From Maridesulfovibrio bastinii DSM 16055 (lineage in GTDB: Bacteria > Desulfobacterota > Desulfovibrionia > Desulfovibrionales > Desulfovibrionaceae): a DNA stretch of 64,000 nucleotides. The position numbers were made by a program, and so were the translations under genes. Below the pieces are notes generated by a model that had not been told where the DNA came from, did not search any database, and worked only from the letters and a program-made list of their open reading frames with translations. Within the stretch, counting starts at the first letter, position 1, and each line of letters begins with the position of its first letter. Below, in pieces: positions 16,999 to 25,620 of this stretch. The DNA is taken from assembly GCF_000429985.1 (NCBI RefSeq), contig NZ_KE387014.1, positions 316,946 to 380,945 of the forward strand, read 5' to 3'.

Positions 16999-18384
16999 CT
17001 ATTTCCCCGAAGTCTCTTCCGCAGAAAGCACCAGATGCTCCTCTAAAACTTTATGCACAAGCACGATAAAATCCGGTGTCTTTCCAGCTTTAATGAGCTG
17101 CTTGAGTCTGAAAAGAAAATCTCTGTATATTTCACCTGTGGCCTTGGTATCACAATTATGGCTTAAGCATTCTCTTTGCAGAGTCTGAAGACTCAAAGCA
17201 GCAGGCATCCAGTCAGCTCTGTCCCTTATACTGAATAACCAGCAGCATATTTGTGCATTCCGGGGCGACAACCCTTCGGAGCAGGCAGAATATATTTCTA
17301 CAGGGCTATTAATGTTATCCGTCGATAGCAGTTCGACCTGTTTCACGAAAACAGAATCATCAGCTTCACCTAAAGATCTTTTTAAAATCTTAAGCCACAG
17401 CAGCCGCTCACTTTTTGAAAGCTCGGAATATAAAATCTGATCCGGTGTTAATTGAGATTGGCTCAACTTCTGAAACAATTCTGCATAAATCAGTTCAAGC
17501 TTGGAATTTTCATCCTGTTTTGCTTTCGCATGCTCAAAAGTGATAGCTGTCCCGACCATTGCTGACAGCTCAGCATGTAAATCGCTATCTTTAAGAGTAT
17601 CGATAATTTTCTGAGCCTTGTCCGGCTGCATAAAGCGAAGATCAGCATACTCGTCACGTACTTTTTCACGCAATGCTGCCGGGGTTATGCTATTCTTCAA
17701 TTCTTCGTAAAGCTCTTCACCAAATATGTTTTTCCATTTATCCAGCAGCTCAACTGCTCTCAAAGGTTCTGAGCCCGATACAGATTCCAAAGCCCCGCGA
17801 TACATTTCTTTAACAGCAGCAATATAACGACTCTGCAAAACATCCTCACTTTCCCCTCTGTAAAGACGTCTGATGGTTCCTTCAATCACCCCTGTGCCAT
17901 ACTCCAGAAGTTCCGGATCAGGATCAGCCGCAGCAGAGGCAATCACCTCCTCCACTGTTTTCATCACAGTCTTATCCTTCCAGCTCGCAAATTCGCGGCT
18001 TTCATGCTTTGCAGCAGTAATCATCGCAATTCTGCGTCTGGAGGACATAACATCAGTAAATCGTGCCATGCTTTCTTCATCAGGAAGATCATTTAAAATT
18101 TTTCCACCTTCGGTATCAAAAAATTCAGAAACCCTCCGAGTGCATCCCTGAGCATCTCTATCCCTTGTACTTAAAACTCCTGTATCAGGACTGTGCAGCA
18201 ATTCTCGAAGCCCTTGCTCAAGCACAGCAAAAGCTTCCAAAACATGCAAATCACGAATTTCATCATCACGCTCGGCGGCTCGAGTTTTTATTTTTTCATC
18301 AATTCCATTCCCGGTACTATCCAGTCCGCTGACAATTTTTTTGGCGAACTGTTCCCTCTCATCAACTACAGGCACTGTAGGCAT
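16999..18384 (-). CDS. Lone protein resembling phage structural/internal virion proteins
   Basis: Predicted soluble, almost all-helical and highly charged protein of 461 residues. I start at ATG 18384, which has GGAG six bases upstream; the ATG at 18396 supplies that site. It begins MPTVPVVDEREQFAKKIVSGL, and the body has repeated LDxW/F-type helices (DKTVMKTVEEVIASAAADPD, LLDKWKNIFGEELYEEL). It lacks signal peptide and membrane segments. The pattern, with EEV-type helices and the reiterated LL.KWK..FGEE segment, recalls phage head or internal proteins of the podovirus/Mu-like type, but no other phage gene is nearby. Function is unknown and the resemblance is weak. Confidence 0.55.
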   Translation of the reverse strand: MPTVPVVDEREQFAKKIVSGLDSTGNGIDEKIKTRAAERDDEIRDLHVLEAFAVLEQGLRELLHSPDTGVLSTRDRDAQGCTRRVSEFFDTEGGKILNDLPDEESMARFTDVMSSRRRIAMITAAKHESREFASWKDKTVMKTVEEVIASAAADPDPELLEYGTGVIEGTIRRLYRGESEDVLQSRYIAAVKEMYRGALESVSGSEPLRAVELLDKWKNIFGEELYEELKNSITPAALREKVRDEYADLRFMQPDKAQKIIDTLKDSDLHAELSAMVGTAITFEHAKAKQDENSKLELIYAELFQKLSQSQLTPDQILYSELSKSERLLWLKILKRSLGEADDSVFVKQVELLSTDNINSPVEIYSACSEGLSPRNAQICCWLFSIRDRADWMPAALSLQTLQRECLSHNCDTKATGEIYRDFLFRLKQLIKAGKTPDFIVLVHKVLEEHLVLSAEETSGK

Positions 18385-18447
18385 AAATTTCTCCATTGTT
18401 TAAATTACTAGGCTGTTAAGCTCCTGAAACAATGCCCTGATATCGAC

Positions 18448-18485
18448 AAAAGCGGACCTGAATCAGCCGAGTCAGGTCCGCTTTT
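18448..18485. terminator. Orphan bidirectional terminator between divergent genes
   Basis: AAAAGCGGACCTGA (18448-18461) and TCAGGTCCGCTTTT (18472-18485) form a perfect 14-bp stem with T tails on both strands. It lies between two divergent gene starts, where no known gene ends. It may be an attenuator in the minus-strand leader or the end of an unannotated small RNA. Confidence 0.7.
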
Positions 18486-18624
18486 ATATGTTTTAATTTT
18501 ACAACCGGTATCTAAACAGTACCTAAGTCTCTAAATGGTAAGTACTTGCCTAATTTCAGGTGAACATTAGTTAATATGGATAACCTGTTTCAAATCAGAA
18601 AATAAAATCTTCAGGAGACATTAA

Positions 18625-19722
18625 ATGGCTGATATTTTCGAACCCACATCTATCGGAACACTTTCGCTCAAGAACAGATTATGGAGATCAGCTACATTCG
18701 AGAAAAAAGCTGATGAGCAGGGCCATCCTACTCCTGAACTAGTCGCGGTATATGAAGATCTGGCAAAAGGAGGCGTGGGAACAATTATCACCGGCTATGC
18801 CGGTATCTGTGAAGAAGAAAAAGCCAACCCGAAAATGATGGGCATTTATGACGACAGTTTCATTCCGGAATATAAAATTTTTACCGATAAAATTCATTCT
18901 CTCGGTGCAAACATCATAATGCAGATTGCCTACGGCGGTTCTCAGAGTAACTATAAAACAGAAGACAGGTTGATTCTTGGTCCATCGGCGGTTGAGCACA
19001 CCAGATTTAAAGTAACGCCTGTCGCCATGAACAAGGAACAGATCAGCTATATTATAAAATCTTTTGCCGACTCCGCCCGCAGAGTTAAAGAATCAGGATT
19101 TGATGGAGTTCAGCTGCATGCTGCTCACGGCTATCTGCTGAGCCAGTTCCTGACACCCTACTACAACAGACGTAAAGACGAATACGGCGGATCAATTGAA
19201 AACCGGGCCAGAATAATATGTGAAACCCTTGATGCTGTACGCACCAAAGTAGGCCCGGACTATCCAGTGTTTATCAAAATGCACTGCACTGATGAAATGG
19301 GTGAACAGGGACTTAATAAAGAAGACAGCCTTGCAGTTGCAAAAATGCTGGAAGAAAGAGGAATCTCCGGCATAGAATTTTCAGGAGGATTTTTTTCTGA
19401 AAACGATGCGACTCTTCCAGATAAAAAAGGACTCATCAAAAAAGAAAAACAATCTTATTTTAGAGAACCTGTTTCATGGATAGCCAGTGAACTGAATGTC
19501 CCGGTAATTTTAGTCGGTGGAAACCGGGAAATGGAAGTAATGGAAGAAATCCTAAACACTACCGATATTAAATATTTTTCACTTTCACGGACTCTTTTTT
19601 CAGAACCCGACCTTCCTGAAAAGTGGCAGAGCGGCTACCGGGGCAAACCAAGATGTATTGCCTGCGGAAAGTGTCGCGGTAAAGAGACCAATGAATGCAT
19701 ATTAAATAAAAAACAGGAGTAA
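18625..19722 (+). CDS. NADH:flavin oxidoreductase, Old Yellow Enzyme family (copy 1)
   Basis: FMN-dependent TIM-barrel ene-reductase of 365 residues. Signatures are LKNRLWRSATFE at the N-terminus, GGSQ for FMN contact, the substrate-binding HAAHGYLLSQFLTPYYNRR (about 168-186) and YGGSIENRARI. The C-terminal barrel end is VGGNRE and FSLSRTLFSEPDL. A Cys-rich tail (CIACGKCRGKETNEC) follows; it resembles the start of the iron-sulfur linker in 2,4-dienoyl-CoA reductases, but the second NAD(P)H domain is absent. Substrate unknown. An AGGAGA site precedes the ATG. It is followed after four bases by a paralogue. Confidence 0.9.
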   Translation: MADIFEPTSIGTLSLKNRLWRSATFEKKADEQGHPTPELVAVYEDLAKGGVGTIITGYAGICEEEKANPKMMGIYDDSFIPEYKIFTDKIHSLGANIIMQIAYGGSQSNYKTEDRLILGPSAVEHTRFKVTPVAMNKEQISYIIKSFADSARRVKESGFDGVQLHAAHGYLLSQFLTPYYNRRKDEYGGSIENRARIICETLDAVRTKVGPDYPVFIKMHCTDEMGEQGLNKEDSLAVAKMLEERGISGIEFSGGFFSENDATLPDKKGLIKKEKQSYFREPVSWIASELNVPVILVGGNREMEVMEEILNTTDIKYFSLSRTLFSEPDLPEKWQSGYRGKPRCIACGKCRGKETNECILNKKQE

Positions 19723-19726
19723 AATT

Positions 19727-20824
19727 ATGTCTACTCTATTTGATCAGACCTCTTTAGGTCCTATGACTCTAAAAAACAGACTCTGGCGTTCCTCAACATG
19801 GGAGAATAAGGCCGATTCCAAAGGACACCTGACCCCTGAACTTGTCAAAGTGTATGAAAATCTGGCTAAAGGCGGCGTTGGAACCATCATCACCGGTTAC
19901 GCTTTCATCTGTGAAGAAGAGCAGCCCAATGCCAGAATGATGGGAATTTATGATGATACTTTTATCGAAGAGTACAAGAATTTCACTAAAAATATTCATG
20001 AACTAGGCGCCAATATTGTCATGCAGATTGTGTATGGCGGTTCTCAGACTGATTTCAATTCCGGGTCCAGAAAAATTTTCGGCCCGTCAGCTGTTGAAAA
20101 TCCCATCTTCAAAGTGACTCCGGTTGAGATGACCAAAAATGACATAGATTACATTATCAAAAGTTTTGCCGAAGCCGCAGGACGGGTTAAAGAAGCAGGA
20201 TTTGACGGAGTGGAACTGCATGGAGCGCACGGCTACCTGCTCAGCCAGTTTTTGACACCATTCTTCAACCGCAGAAAAGATGAATACGGTGGATCAATCG
20301 AAAATCGAGCCAGAATAATATATGAGGTACTGGAAGCTGTAAGAGAAAAAGTCGGCCCGGATTACCCCGTATTTATTAAAATGCACAGTACTGACGAATG
20401 GGGTGAAAACGGACTGACACCTGAAGAGAGCCTGATTGTCGTTAAAGGTCTTCAGGAAAGGGGAATTAGCGGCATAGAACTTTCAGGCGGACATCTTTCC
20501 AGTGATCCCGATACCGCTCCCATAAAGCCAAAACTGCTTAAAAAAGAAAAAGAGTCATACTATCGCAAGCCCGCAGCCATGATAGCCTCAGCAGTTGATG
20601 TTCCTATAATTCTTGTGGGTGGTAACCGCAGTGTGGAGGTTATGGAAGATATTCTTGAAAATACGCCCATAAAATATTTTTCACTGTCGAGAACTCTGCA
20701 CGCTGAACCGGACCTTCCAAACAAATGGAAGCAGGGATTTCGCGGCAAACCACGCTGCATATCCTGCAATAAGTGTTGGGGCAGAGATACTAATATATGT
20801 GTTTTAGACAGAAAAAAATCCTGA
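19727..20824 (+). CDS. NADH:flavin oxidoreductase, Old Yellow Enzyme family (copy 2)
   Basis: Paralogue of the preceding gene, same length (365 residues) and colinear throughout: LKNRLWRSSTWE, YGGSQTDF, HGAHGYLLSQFLTPFFNRR, YGGSIENRARI, VGGNRSVEV and the Cys-rich tail CISCNKCWGRDTNIC. The catalytic-site motif reads HGAH here and HAAH in copy 1. In copy 1 GGFFSENDATLP replaces GGHLSSDPDTAP, so the substrate loops differ. AGGAG precedes the ATG at 19727. The pair is a tandem duplication with specialisation; substrates may be enoates or aromatic-pathway intermediates given the convergent phenylacetate-CoA ligase, but that link is a guess. Confidence 0.9.
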   Translation: MSTLFDQTSLGPMTLKNRLWRSSTWENKADSKGHLTPELVKVYENLAKGGVGTIITGYAFICEEEQPNARMMGIYDDTFIEEYKNFTKNIHELGANIVMQIVYGGSQTDFNSGSRKIFGPSAVENPIFKVTPVEMTKNDIDYIIKSFAEAAGRVKEAGFDGVELHGAHGYLLSQFLTPFFNRRKDEYGGSIENRARIIYEVLEAVREKVGPDYPVFIKMHSTDEWGENGLTPEESLIVVKGLQERGISGIELSGGHLSSDPDTAPIKPKLLKKEKESYYRKPAAMIASAVDVPIILVGGNRSVEVMEDILENTPIKYFSLSRTLHAEPDLPNKWKQGFRGKPRCISCNKCWGRDTNICVLDRKKS

Positions 20825-20847
20825 CCCTGCAATCTGAAACAACATAA

Positions 20848-20889
20848 AATAATCCCGCCTGAGAAAATCAATATTCAGGCGGGATTATT
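20848..20889. terminator. Bidirectional terminator between OYE pair and phenylacetate-CoA ligase
   Basis: AATAATCCCGCCTGA and TCAGGCGGGATTATT form a perfect 15-bp stem between two convergent genes. It can serve both strands. Confidence 0.88.
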
Positions 20890-20929
20890 TTAATGTATGC
20901 TTACAAAAAAGCTGTAAAAATTTAAAAGA

Positions 20930-22219
20930 CTAATCTCTTTCGTCAATTACACGCTTTGTTTTGCCGAAGCTACGCGGCAGGGAGCCGGATTTCATTATTT
21001 CAACAGTTGATCTGACCAGAATAAGCTTACGGATGAGGTCAGCTACCGCTTTAGCCAGATTGGCATCATTGTCAGCCGAAACACCAAGCTTGCGCTCGAC
21101 CTTAACAGTCATAAAATCCAATCCTTCTCTGCGCTCAAGATAAATCTGATATTCTGAGCTGACTTCCGGAATATGTTCAAGGACATCAGCAATCTGTCCG
21201 GGATAAATATTTACTCCCCTGAAAATGAACATATCATCGCTTCGGCCACTGATTCTATCATGCCGCGGCATATTGCAGCCACAGCTGCATGGTTCAGGAA
21301 TAATACGAGTCAAATCTCTGGTTCTGTATCTTATAAGTGGTGTAGCTTCTTTACACAAAGTGGTAACCACAAGCTCACCAATCTCACCGGGTTTTACCGG
21401 CTCAAGAGTATCAGGATCAATAATTTCAACTATATATCTGTCAGCCCAGTAATGTATGCCATTTTGAGCTTTACATTCTATTCCGGCACCGGGACCATAA
21501 AATTCTGTCATACCGCTGATGTCATAACTTGATTCAAGTCCAAGGCTCTCCTCAAACTGACGGCGCATTTTAGGAGTATAAGCCTCACCGCCGAAGATAC
21601 AGCGTTTAAGGTTGAGGTCTTTCAGTATTCCGGCTTTGTGGGCTTCTTCACCAAGCAGCAAGGCCATTGAGGCGGTTGAACACAGGCAGGTAACTTTCAT
21701 ATCCTTCAAAAGCTGCAACTGGATTTCAAGCATTCCCGGTCCGACAGGAACAGTCATGGCTCCAAAATGTTCAGATCCCAGCTGAAATCCTGATCCGGCA
21801 GTCCACAGGCCATAGCCCACACACACCTGAACGCGGTCTTTTGTAGTCAGTCCGGCAAGCTCATAGCAGCGGGCAAACATATCTTTCCAGACTTCAATAT
21901 CTTTTCTTGTATAACAGAGTATTTTTCGTTTTCCGGTTGTCCCGCTTGAACCGTGTATGCGCACAACATCCTCTTCCTTCACCGAAAGCAGCGGAAAAGG
22001 ATACCCGTCCTTCAGGTCGCCTGCGGTTGTAAAAGGAAGTCTGCGAATGTCATCAAGTGATTTTATATCTCCGGGAGATACACCTGCTTCTTTGAATCTT
22101 TCAGAATAAAAAAGACTGTTATTTGCAGTGTGATCAACAGTCCATTTAAGCCCCTCAAGCTGAATCTCCGCGATATCATCAGATGTCAAATCAGGAATAA
22201 ATCTATAGTTGCCGCCCAT
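20930..22219 (-). CDS. paaK: Phenylacetate-CoA ligase family adenylate-forming enzyme
   Basis: Activates an aryl-acetate to its CoA thioester through an acyl-AMP. I start at ATG 22219, preceded by AAGGAGAACGTC, giving 429 residues; the frame is open upstream to 22294 without a ribosome binding site. Motifs: the P-loop-like HGSSGTTGKRKILCYT (near 92), the PaaK segment YGLWTAGSGFQLGSE, and ISGMTEFYGPGAGIEC. LIRYRTRDLTRI and a CxCGC cluster follow, then the hinge GRSDDMFIFRGVNIYPGQI. Sulfate reducers often carry such enzymes with indolepyruvate oxidoreductases; none is nearby here, so the physiological acid is uncertain. Confidence 0.88.
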   Translation of the reverse strand: MGGNYRFIPDLTSDDIAEIQLEGLKWTVDHTANNSLFYSERFKEAGVSPGDIKSLDDIRRLPFTTAGDLKDGYPFPLLSVKEEDVVRIHGSSGTTGKRKILCYTRKDIEVWKDMFARCYELAGLTTKDRVQVCVGYGLWTAGSGFQLGSEHFGAMTVPVGPGMLEIQLQLLKDMKVTCLCSTASMALLLGEEAHKAGILKDLNLKRCIFGGEAYTPKMRRQFEESLGLESSYDISGMTEFYGPGAGIECKAQNGIHYWADRYIVEIIDPDTLEPVKPGEIGELVVTTLCKEATPLIRYRTRDLTRIIPEPCSCGCNMPRHDRISGRSDDMFIFRGVNIYPGQIADVLEHIPEVSSEYQIYLERREGLDFMTVKVERKLGVSADNDANLAKAVADLIRKLILVRSTVEIMKSGSLPRSFGKTKRVIDERD

Positions 22220-22318
22220 GACGTTCTCCTTTACTAATTCGGGAAGGCCGGTCCACGACCTGAAAACAGTGCATATTCGCAGGAAATTCAACAATCTTCA
22301 AGCCCGTAGAATCACTTA

Positions 22319-23104
22319 ATGAATATATTATCAGCAAATATCCAAGTCATGATCATTGCCACACTTATCGGAGCTATCACAGGAAGCTTTTACGCTTGTG
22401 CTGCATACAGGTATATCAACGGACTATCACTTCTTAATCCGAAACGATCCTTCTGCCCGGAGTGCGGCTACCAGCTGAAATGGTATGATAATATCCCTGT
22501 TGTCAGCTATATCCTTCTGAAAGGAAAATGCCGCAACTGCCATGAAAAAATAAGCATGTTCTATCCGGCGGTGGAACTTATTTCCATTTTGTGGGCGCTG
22601 GCGCTCATGCACAAATTCGGTCCGGGTTACCAATTCATTGTTTACATGGTTTTAGGTGGAATAATGATTACTGCTGCGGCAATTGATATGAAAACCTTTA
22701 TCCTGCCAGATATGCTGACAATTCCGGGCGCGGTAATTGCCGTTGCAACAATGATTTTCATGCCGGGTGGAAACTGGCGGGAAGTTCTATGGGGAGCAGC
22801 CATTGGCAGTGGACTCTTCATGACCCTGAGACTGCTATACCGTGGACTTAAAGGCGAAGACGGGCTGGGATTGGGTGATGTAAAATTAATGTTTATGATC
22901 GGAGCAATGAGCGGACCTCAGAATCTTCCGCTGGTTATTACCGTAGCAGCGGGATCAGGAATTATCGGCGGACTTATCCAGCTAAAATTTTTCCCGGATG
23001 ATGAAAACAGCCGCAACATGGTTCCCTTCGGACCTTTCCTTGTACTCGGGTCAATGCTTGCTACGCTCTACTCCGAAGCTTTCTGGTTATTTTATTTAAG
23101 ATAG
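22319..23104 (+). CDS. pilD: Prepilin peptidase (A24 family, PilD-like)
   Basis: Bifunctional inner-membrane aspartic protease and N-methyltransferase for type IV prepilins and pseudopilins. The 261-residue polytopic protein has an N-terminal domain with two CxxC pairs (CPECGYQLKWYDNIP and CRNCHEKIS). The two catalytic aspartates lie in DMKTFILPD and in GEDGLGLGDVKLMF, the GxGD motif. Length and order fit full-length PilD. No pilus genes lie beside it. It is divergent from the phenylacetate-CoA ligase. Confidence 0.93.
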   Translation: MNILSANIQVMIIATLIGAITGSFYACAAYRYINGLSLLNPKRSFCPECGYQLKWYDNIPVVSYILLKGKCRNCHEKISMFYPAVELISILWALALMHKFGPGYQFIVYMVLGGIMITAAAIDMKTFILPDMLTIPGAVIAVATMIFMPGGNWREVLWGAAIGSGLFMTLRLLYRGLKGEDGLGLGDVKLMFMIGAMSGPQNLPLVITVAAGSGIIGGLIQLKFFPDDENSRNMVPFGPFLVLGSMLATLYSEAFWLFYLR

Positions 23105-23131
23105 CTAAGTTTGGTTTGCAGCATAAAAATG

Positions 23132-23164
23132 AAAAAGACGGAACCATTATGATTCCGCCTTTTT
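23132..23164. terminator. Terminator after the prepilin peptidase gene
   Basis: AAAAAGACGGAA and TTCCGCCTTTTT pair with one mismatch around a nine-base loop; T and A runs on both sides suit both strands, between convergent genes. Confidence 0.75.
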
Positions 23165-23258
23165 CGAGGCTGAGCCTGAATCCGTGAAATGATTCAATCG
23201 CCCTTCCTTAAAAATCTGTCAACTTTTTCTTTATGTTAGAATATCTATACCGGGATGT

Positions 23259-23519
23259 TTAAACTCCGAATGGACCAAATTTTTCAACAAATTCGGACAA
23301 TTCTTCGTACAGATGCTTAGAAAATTGTTCATATTTTTCAGCCGGGGTATCATAACTCTCAAGCTTTTTAACAATATTTGCAGCTTTACCGTAAACACTG
23401 TCAAATTCTTCCGGTGTCATTCCAGAAAGTTCCATGGCCTCTTCTTTGCTGAGGTTTCCGGTCTCAGCAAAAACACCGGCAAGAACTCCTATCATTTTTT
23501 TTACGTTCTCTTTAGGCAT
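23259..23519 (-). CDS. Hypothetical 86-residue protein
   Basis: I do not recognise a family. The ATG at 23519 has AAGGAGTGCTAT upstream, and a plausible promoter lies 40 bases further up, so it is likely expressed as a single gene. The product is acidic and helical (LSKEEAMELSGMTPEEFDSV looks like a helix-turn-helix-sized element). It has no Cys and no signal peptide, and ends FVEKFGPFGV. Confidence 0.65.
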   Translation of the reverse strand: MPKENVKKMIGVLAGVFAETGNLSKEEAMELSGMTPEEFDSVYGKAANIVKKLESYDTPAEKYEQFSKHLYEELSEFVEKFGPFGV

Positions 23520-23557
23520 ATAGCACTCCTTATGTAATTTTTAACAAACCTTATCCG

Positions 23558-23586
23558 CGTATATTTTATTAGCACTATTGTATCAA
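23558..23586 (-). promoter_or_regulatory. Probable promoter of the 86-residue gene
   Basis: On the minus strand TTGATA, a 17-bp spacer and TATACG match a sigma-70-type promoter ahead of the small gene at 23259-23519. Confidence 0.5.
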
Positions 23587-23726
23587 CAAATGCAAGCTAT
23601 TACGATTTCAACACAAACTTGATTCTGAATGAAACACTTGTGCCTTACTGCATTCAATGGGATATTGACTGCCGTTTGCAGGCTGTTTTGAAAAATACTA
23701 AACCAGACAAACTACTAAGATACTAA

Positions 23727-24860
23727 ATGAACAATAAAATTAAGAAAAAGATATGGATAAATGCCGGAGAAGCTTCAGGCGATATGCACGGAGCACTCCT
23801 TGCTGAAAATCTGGTAAAAAATGACCCGGATATAGAAGTTATGGGAATGGGCGGACCGGCTATGGAAAAAGCCGGGTGCGACATTCGTTATCCCATGAGT
23901 ATGATTTCACTTATGGGGGTTACAGAAGTTCTGCCCAAGCTGCCGCGCCTGTTGCGCCTTTTCGGTGAAATTGAAAAAATTTGGAAAAAAGAAAAACCAG
24001 CAGCTGTGGTCCTTATCGACTGCCCGGACTTTAATTTTCGGCTGGCTAAAAAAGCTAAACGCCTCGGGATACCGGTATATTACTATATAAGCCCTCAAGT
24101 CTGGGCATGGCGGCAGGGACGGACTAAATTTCTGCACAAAACAGTTCGTAAAATACTGTGCATCCTGCCCTTTGAAAAACAGTTTTATAATGAGCGTGGT
24201 GTTGATGCCGACTATGTGGGCCACCCCCTGCTTGACCTTATCCCGGTAGAAGAACTTGATAAAATATCACCACATAAAAATCAGCTAGGAATACTTCCGG
24301 GAAGCCGCAGTAAAGAAATTTCCAGCCTGATGCCCATTTTTTCAGAAGTTGCGCGAAAATTGAAAGATGATCACCCGGAACTTAAGTTTGTTATAGCCCG
24401 TGCTCCGGGGGTGGATGTAAAAAAAATTACTTCCAGCTGGCCGGATAATCTTGATCTTGAAATAGTAGAACCTGAAAACAGGTATGAGATGATGCGCAGC
24501 TCTTCTTTTCTGCTGGCCGCATCAGGCACGGCCACGCTTGAAAGCGCATTGATAGGCACTCCGACCGTAATTGCCTATAAAATGTCCGCAATTACCGGCA
24601 GCCTTGCCAAAAAATTTCTCAAGGTAAAATATGTAAGCCTCTGCAATCTCATTTTAAACAGAGAGGTTCTGCCGGAACTTCTGCAGGACAACTGCACCGT
24701 GAAAAAAATACATGCTCAGGCGGAAGAATGGGTTGCACAACCGGAAAAAACTAAAAAGACACGTACGGATCTCAAAATAATGCGCGAAAAAGTAGGTTCC
24801 CCCGGTGCAGCATCAAGAGCTGCAAAAATTATCATGCAGGACCTTAAAATATCAGAATAG
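23727..24860 (+). CDS. lpxB: Lipid-A-disaccharide synthase LpxB
   Basis: GT19 glycosyltransferase that joins lipid X to UDP-diacylglucosamine at the inner membrane. The 377-residue product shows INAGEASGDMHGALL (residues 11-25), MGMGGPAMEKAGC, SLMGVTEVLPKLPRLL, SPQVWAWRQGR and the nucleotide-binding segment LLPGSR-type ILPGSRSKEI. AASGTATLESALIGTPTVIAYK completes the set. It is isolated here from the other lpx genes. Confidence 0.97.
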   Translation: MNNKIKKKIWINAGEASGDMHGALLAENLVKNDPDIEVMGMGGPAMEKAGCDIRYPMSMISLMGVTEVLPKLPRLLRLFGEIEKIWKKEKPAAVVLIDCPDFNFRLAKKAKRLGIPVYYYISPQVWAWRQGRTKFLHKTVRKILCILPFEKQFYNERGVDADYVGHPLLDLIPVEELDKISPHKNQLGILPGSRSKEISSLMPIFSEVARKLKDDHPELKFVIARAPGVDVKKITSSWPDNLDLEIVEPENRYEMMRSSSFLLAASGTATLESALIGTPTVIAYKMSAITGSLAKKFLKVKYVSLCNLILNREVLPELLQDNCTVKKIHAQAEEWVAQPEKTKKTRTDLKIMREKVGSPGAASRAAKIIMQDLKISE

Positions 24861-24885
24861 ATTTTTCTCACAACTATCAAAAAAT

Positions 24886-24920
24886 AAAAGCCTCCTGAAC
24901 CCGATGCTCAGGAGGCTTTC
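24886..24920. terminator. Bidirectional terminator between lpxB and dsrC
   Basis: AAGCCTCCTGA and TCAGGAGGCTT form an 11-bp stem. The minus-strand side continues TTATTTTTT, so it ends dsrC at least as well as lpxB. A second perfect hairpin without T tail, GGAATCGCC/GGCGATTCC, lies at 24941-24963 in the dsrC 3' region. Confidence 0.85.
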
Positions 24921-24988
24921 TGACTTTGGACTGAAACGGGAATCGCCACAACGGCGATTCCGTTATCACAAACTATATTACCAGCTGA

Positions 24989-25306
24989 CTATACGCAGCC
25001 TGTAGGTTTAGGCAGACCAGCCATCTTACAGGCTCCCTTACCGGGTCCGGAGGGGAACAGCTCATAGATGTGCTTCAGTTTGTATCCGGTGATCTTGGAA
25101 AGGATACGAACCATAGGAGCGATACCGTTCTTTTTGTAGTAATCCTGAAGGAAATCCAGAACCTTCTGATGTTCTTCACTGATTTCTTTAATTCCTTCGC
25201 TTTCCTTTACGTAGTCAACCCACTCAGGGGCCCAGTCTTCGAACTTGAGAAGGAAGCCGTCTTCATCAACTTCAAAGGTTTTGCCTTCGTATTCTACCTG
25301 TGCCAT
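24989..25306 (-). CDS. dsrC: DsrC, sulfur carrier of dissimilatory sulfite reductase
   Basis: DsrC carries the sulfur released by DsrAB as a trisulfide and passes electrons from the membrane DsrMKJOP complex. It is a core protein of sulfate reduction. The 105-residue product ends GACKMAGLPKPTGCV with both redox cysteines, Cys93 and Cys104, present; that flexible arm separates DsrC from TusE-like relatives with only the last Cys. The N-terminus MAQVEYEGKTFEVDEDGFL is typical. AGGAGG lies upstream of the ATG. It is monocistronic and away from dsrAB, as in other Desulfovibrio. Its leader has a terminator-like hairpin. Confidence 0.97.
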   Translation of the reverse strand: MAQVEYEGKTFEVDEDGFLLKFEDWAPEWVDYVKESEGIKEISEEHQKVLDFLQDYYKKNGIAPMVRILSKITGYKLKHIYELFPSGPGKGACKMAGLPKPTGCV

Positions 25307-25332
25307 GTAAAACCTCCTAAAAAAGTTAATAC

Positions 25333-25353
25333 AAAAAAGCGTACAAACGCTTT
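25333..25353 (-). promoter_or_regulatory. Attenuator-like hairpin in the dsrC leader
   Basis: On the minus strand AAAGCG (25348-25353) pairs with CGCTTT and continues into a run of six T (25333-25338), only about 27 bases before the dsrC ATG. It is short and could be a weak terminator or an mRNA-stability element. Confidence 0.45.
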
Positions 25354-25571
25354 ATGTCAGGATTCGAAAATCTTTAGCCGTCTGAAAACTCAACCGGATA
25401 AAATTCTCTCGTTTACCTCCTTGGGGAATTAAAACCTACAAGAAAAAATTTCAAGGAAAATATGGAGTATGGTCAAAGACAGGTGAAAAAAAGTCCCATA
25501 AATAGCCAAAAGCGGCACTTTTTACCCCTGCTATATAGATAACACGCTGTTTTATAATGCTTTATTAAAGA

Positions 25572-25587
25572 TGGAATGTTCATTGCT
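25572..25587 (+). promoter_or_regulatory. Possible sigma-54 promoter
   Basis: TGGAATGTTCATTGCT keeps the GG and GC dinucleotides ten bases apart and a perfect TTGCT, with two mismatches in the -24 box. It would start transcription near 25598, about 23 bases before the ATG of the 100-residue gene. A perfect 8-bp hairpin (25583-25604) overlaps it. Confidence 0.4.
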
Positions 25588-25620
25588 TGTTTTGAGACAA
25601 GCAAATTCAGGAGGAAAAAA

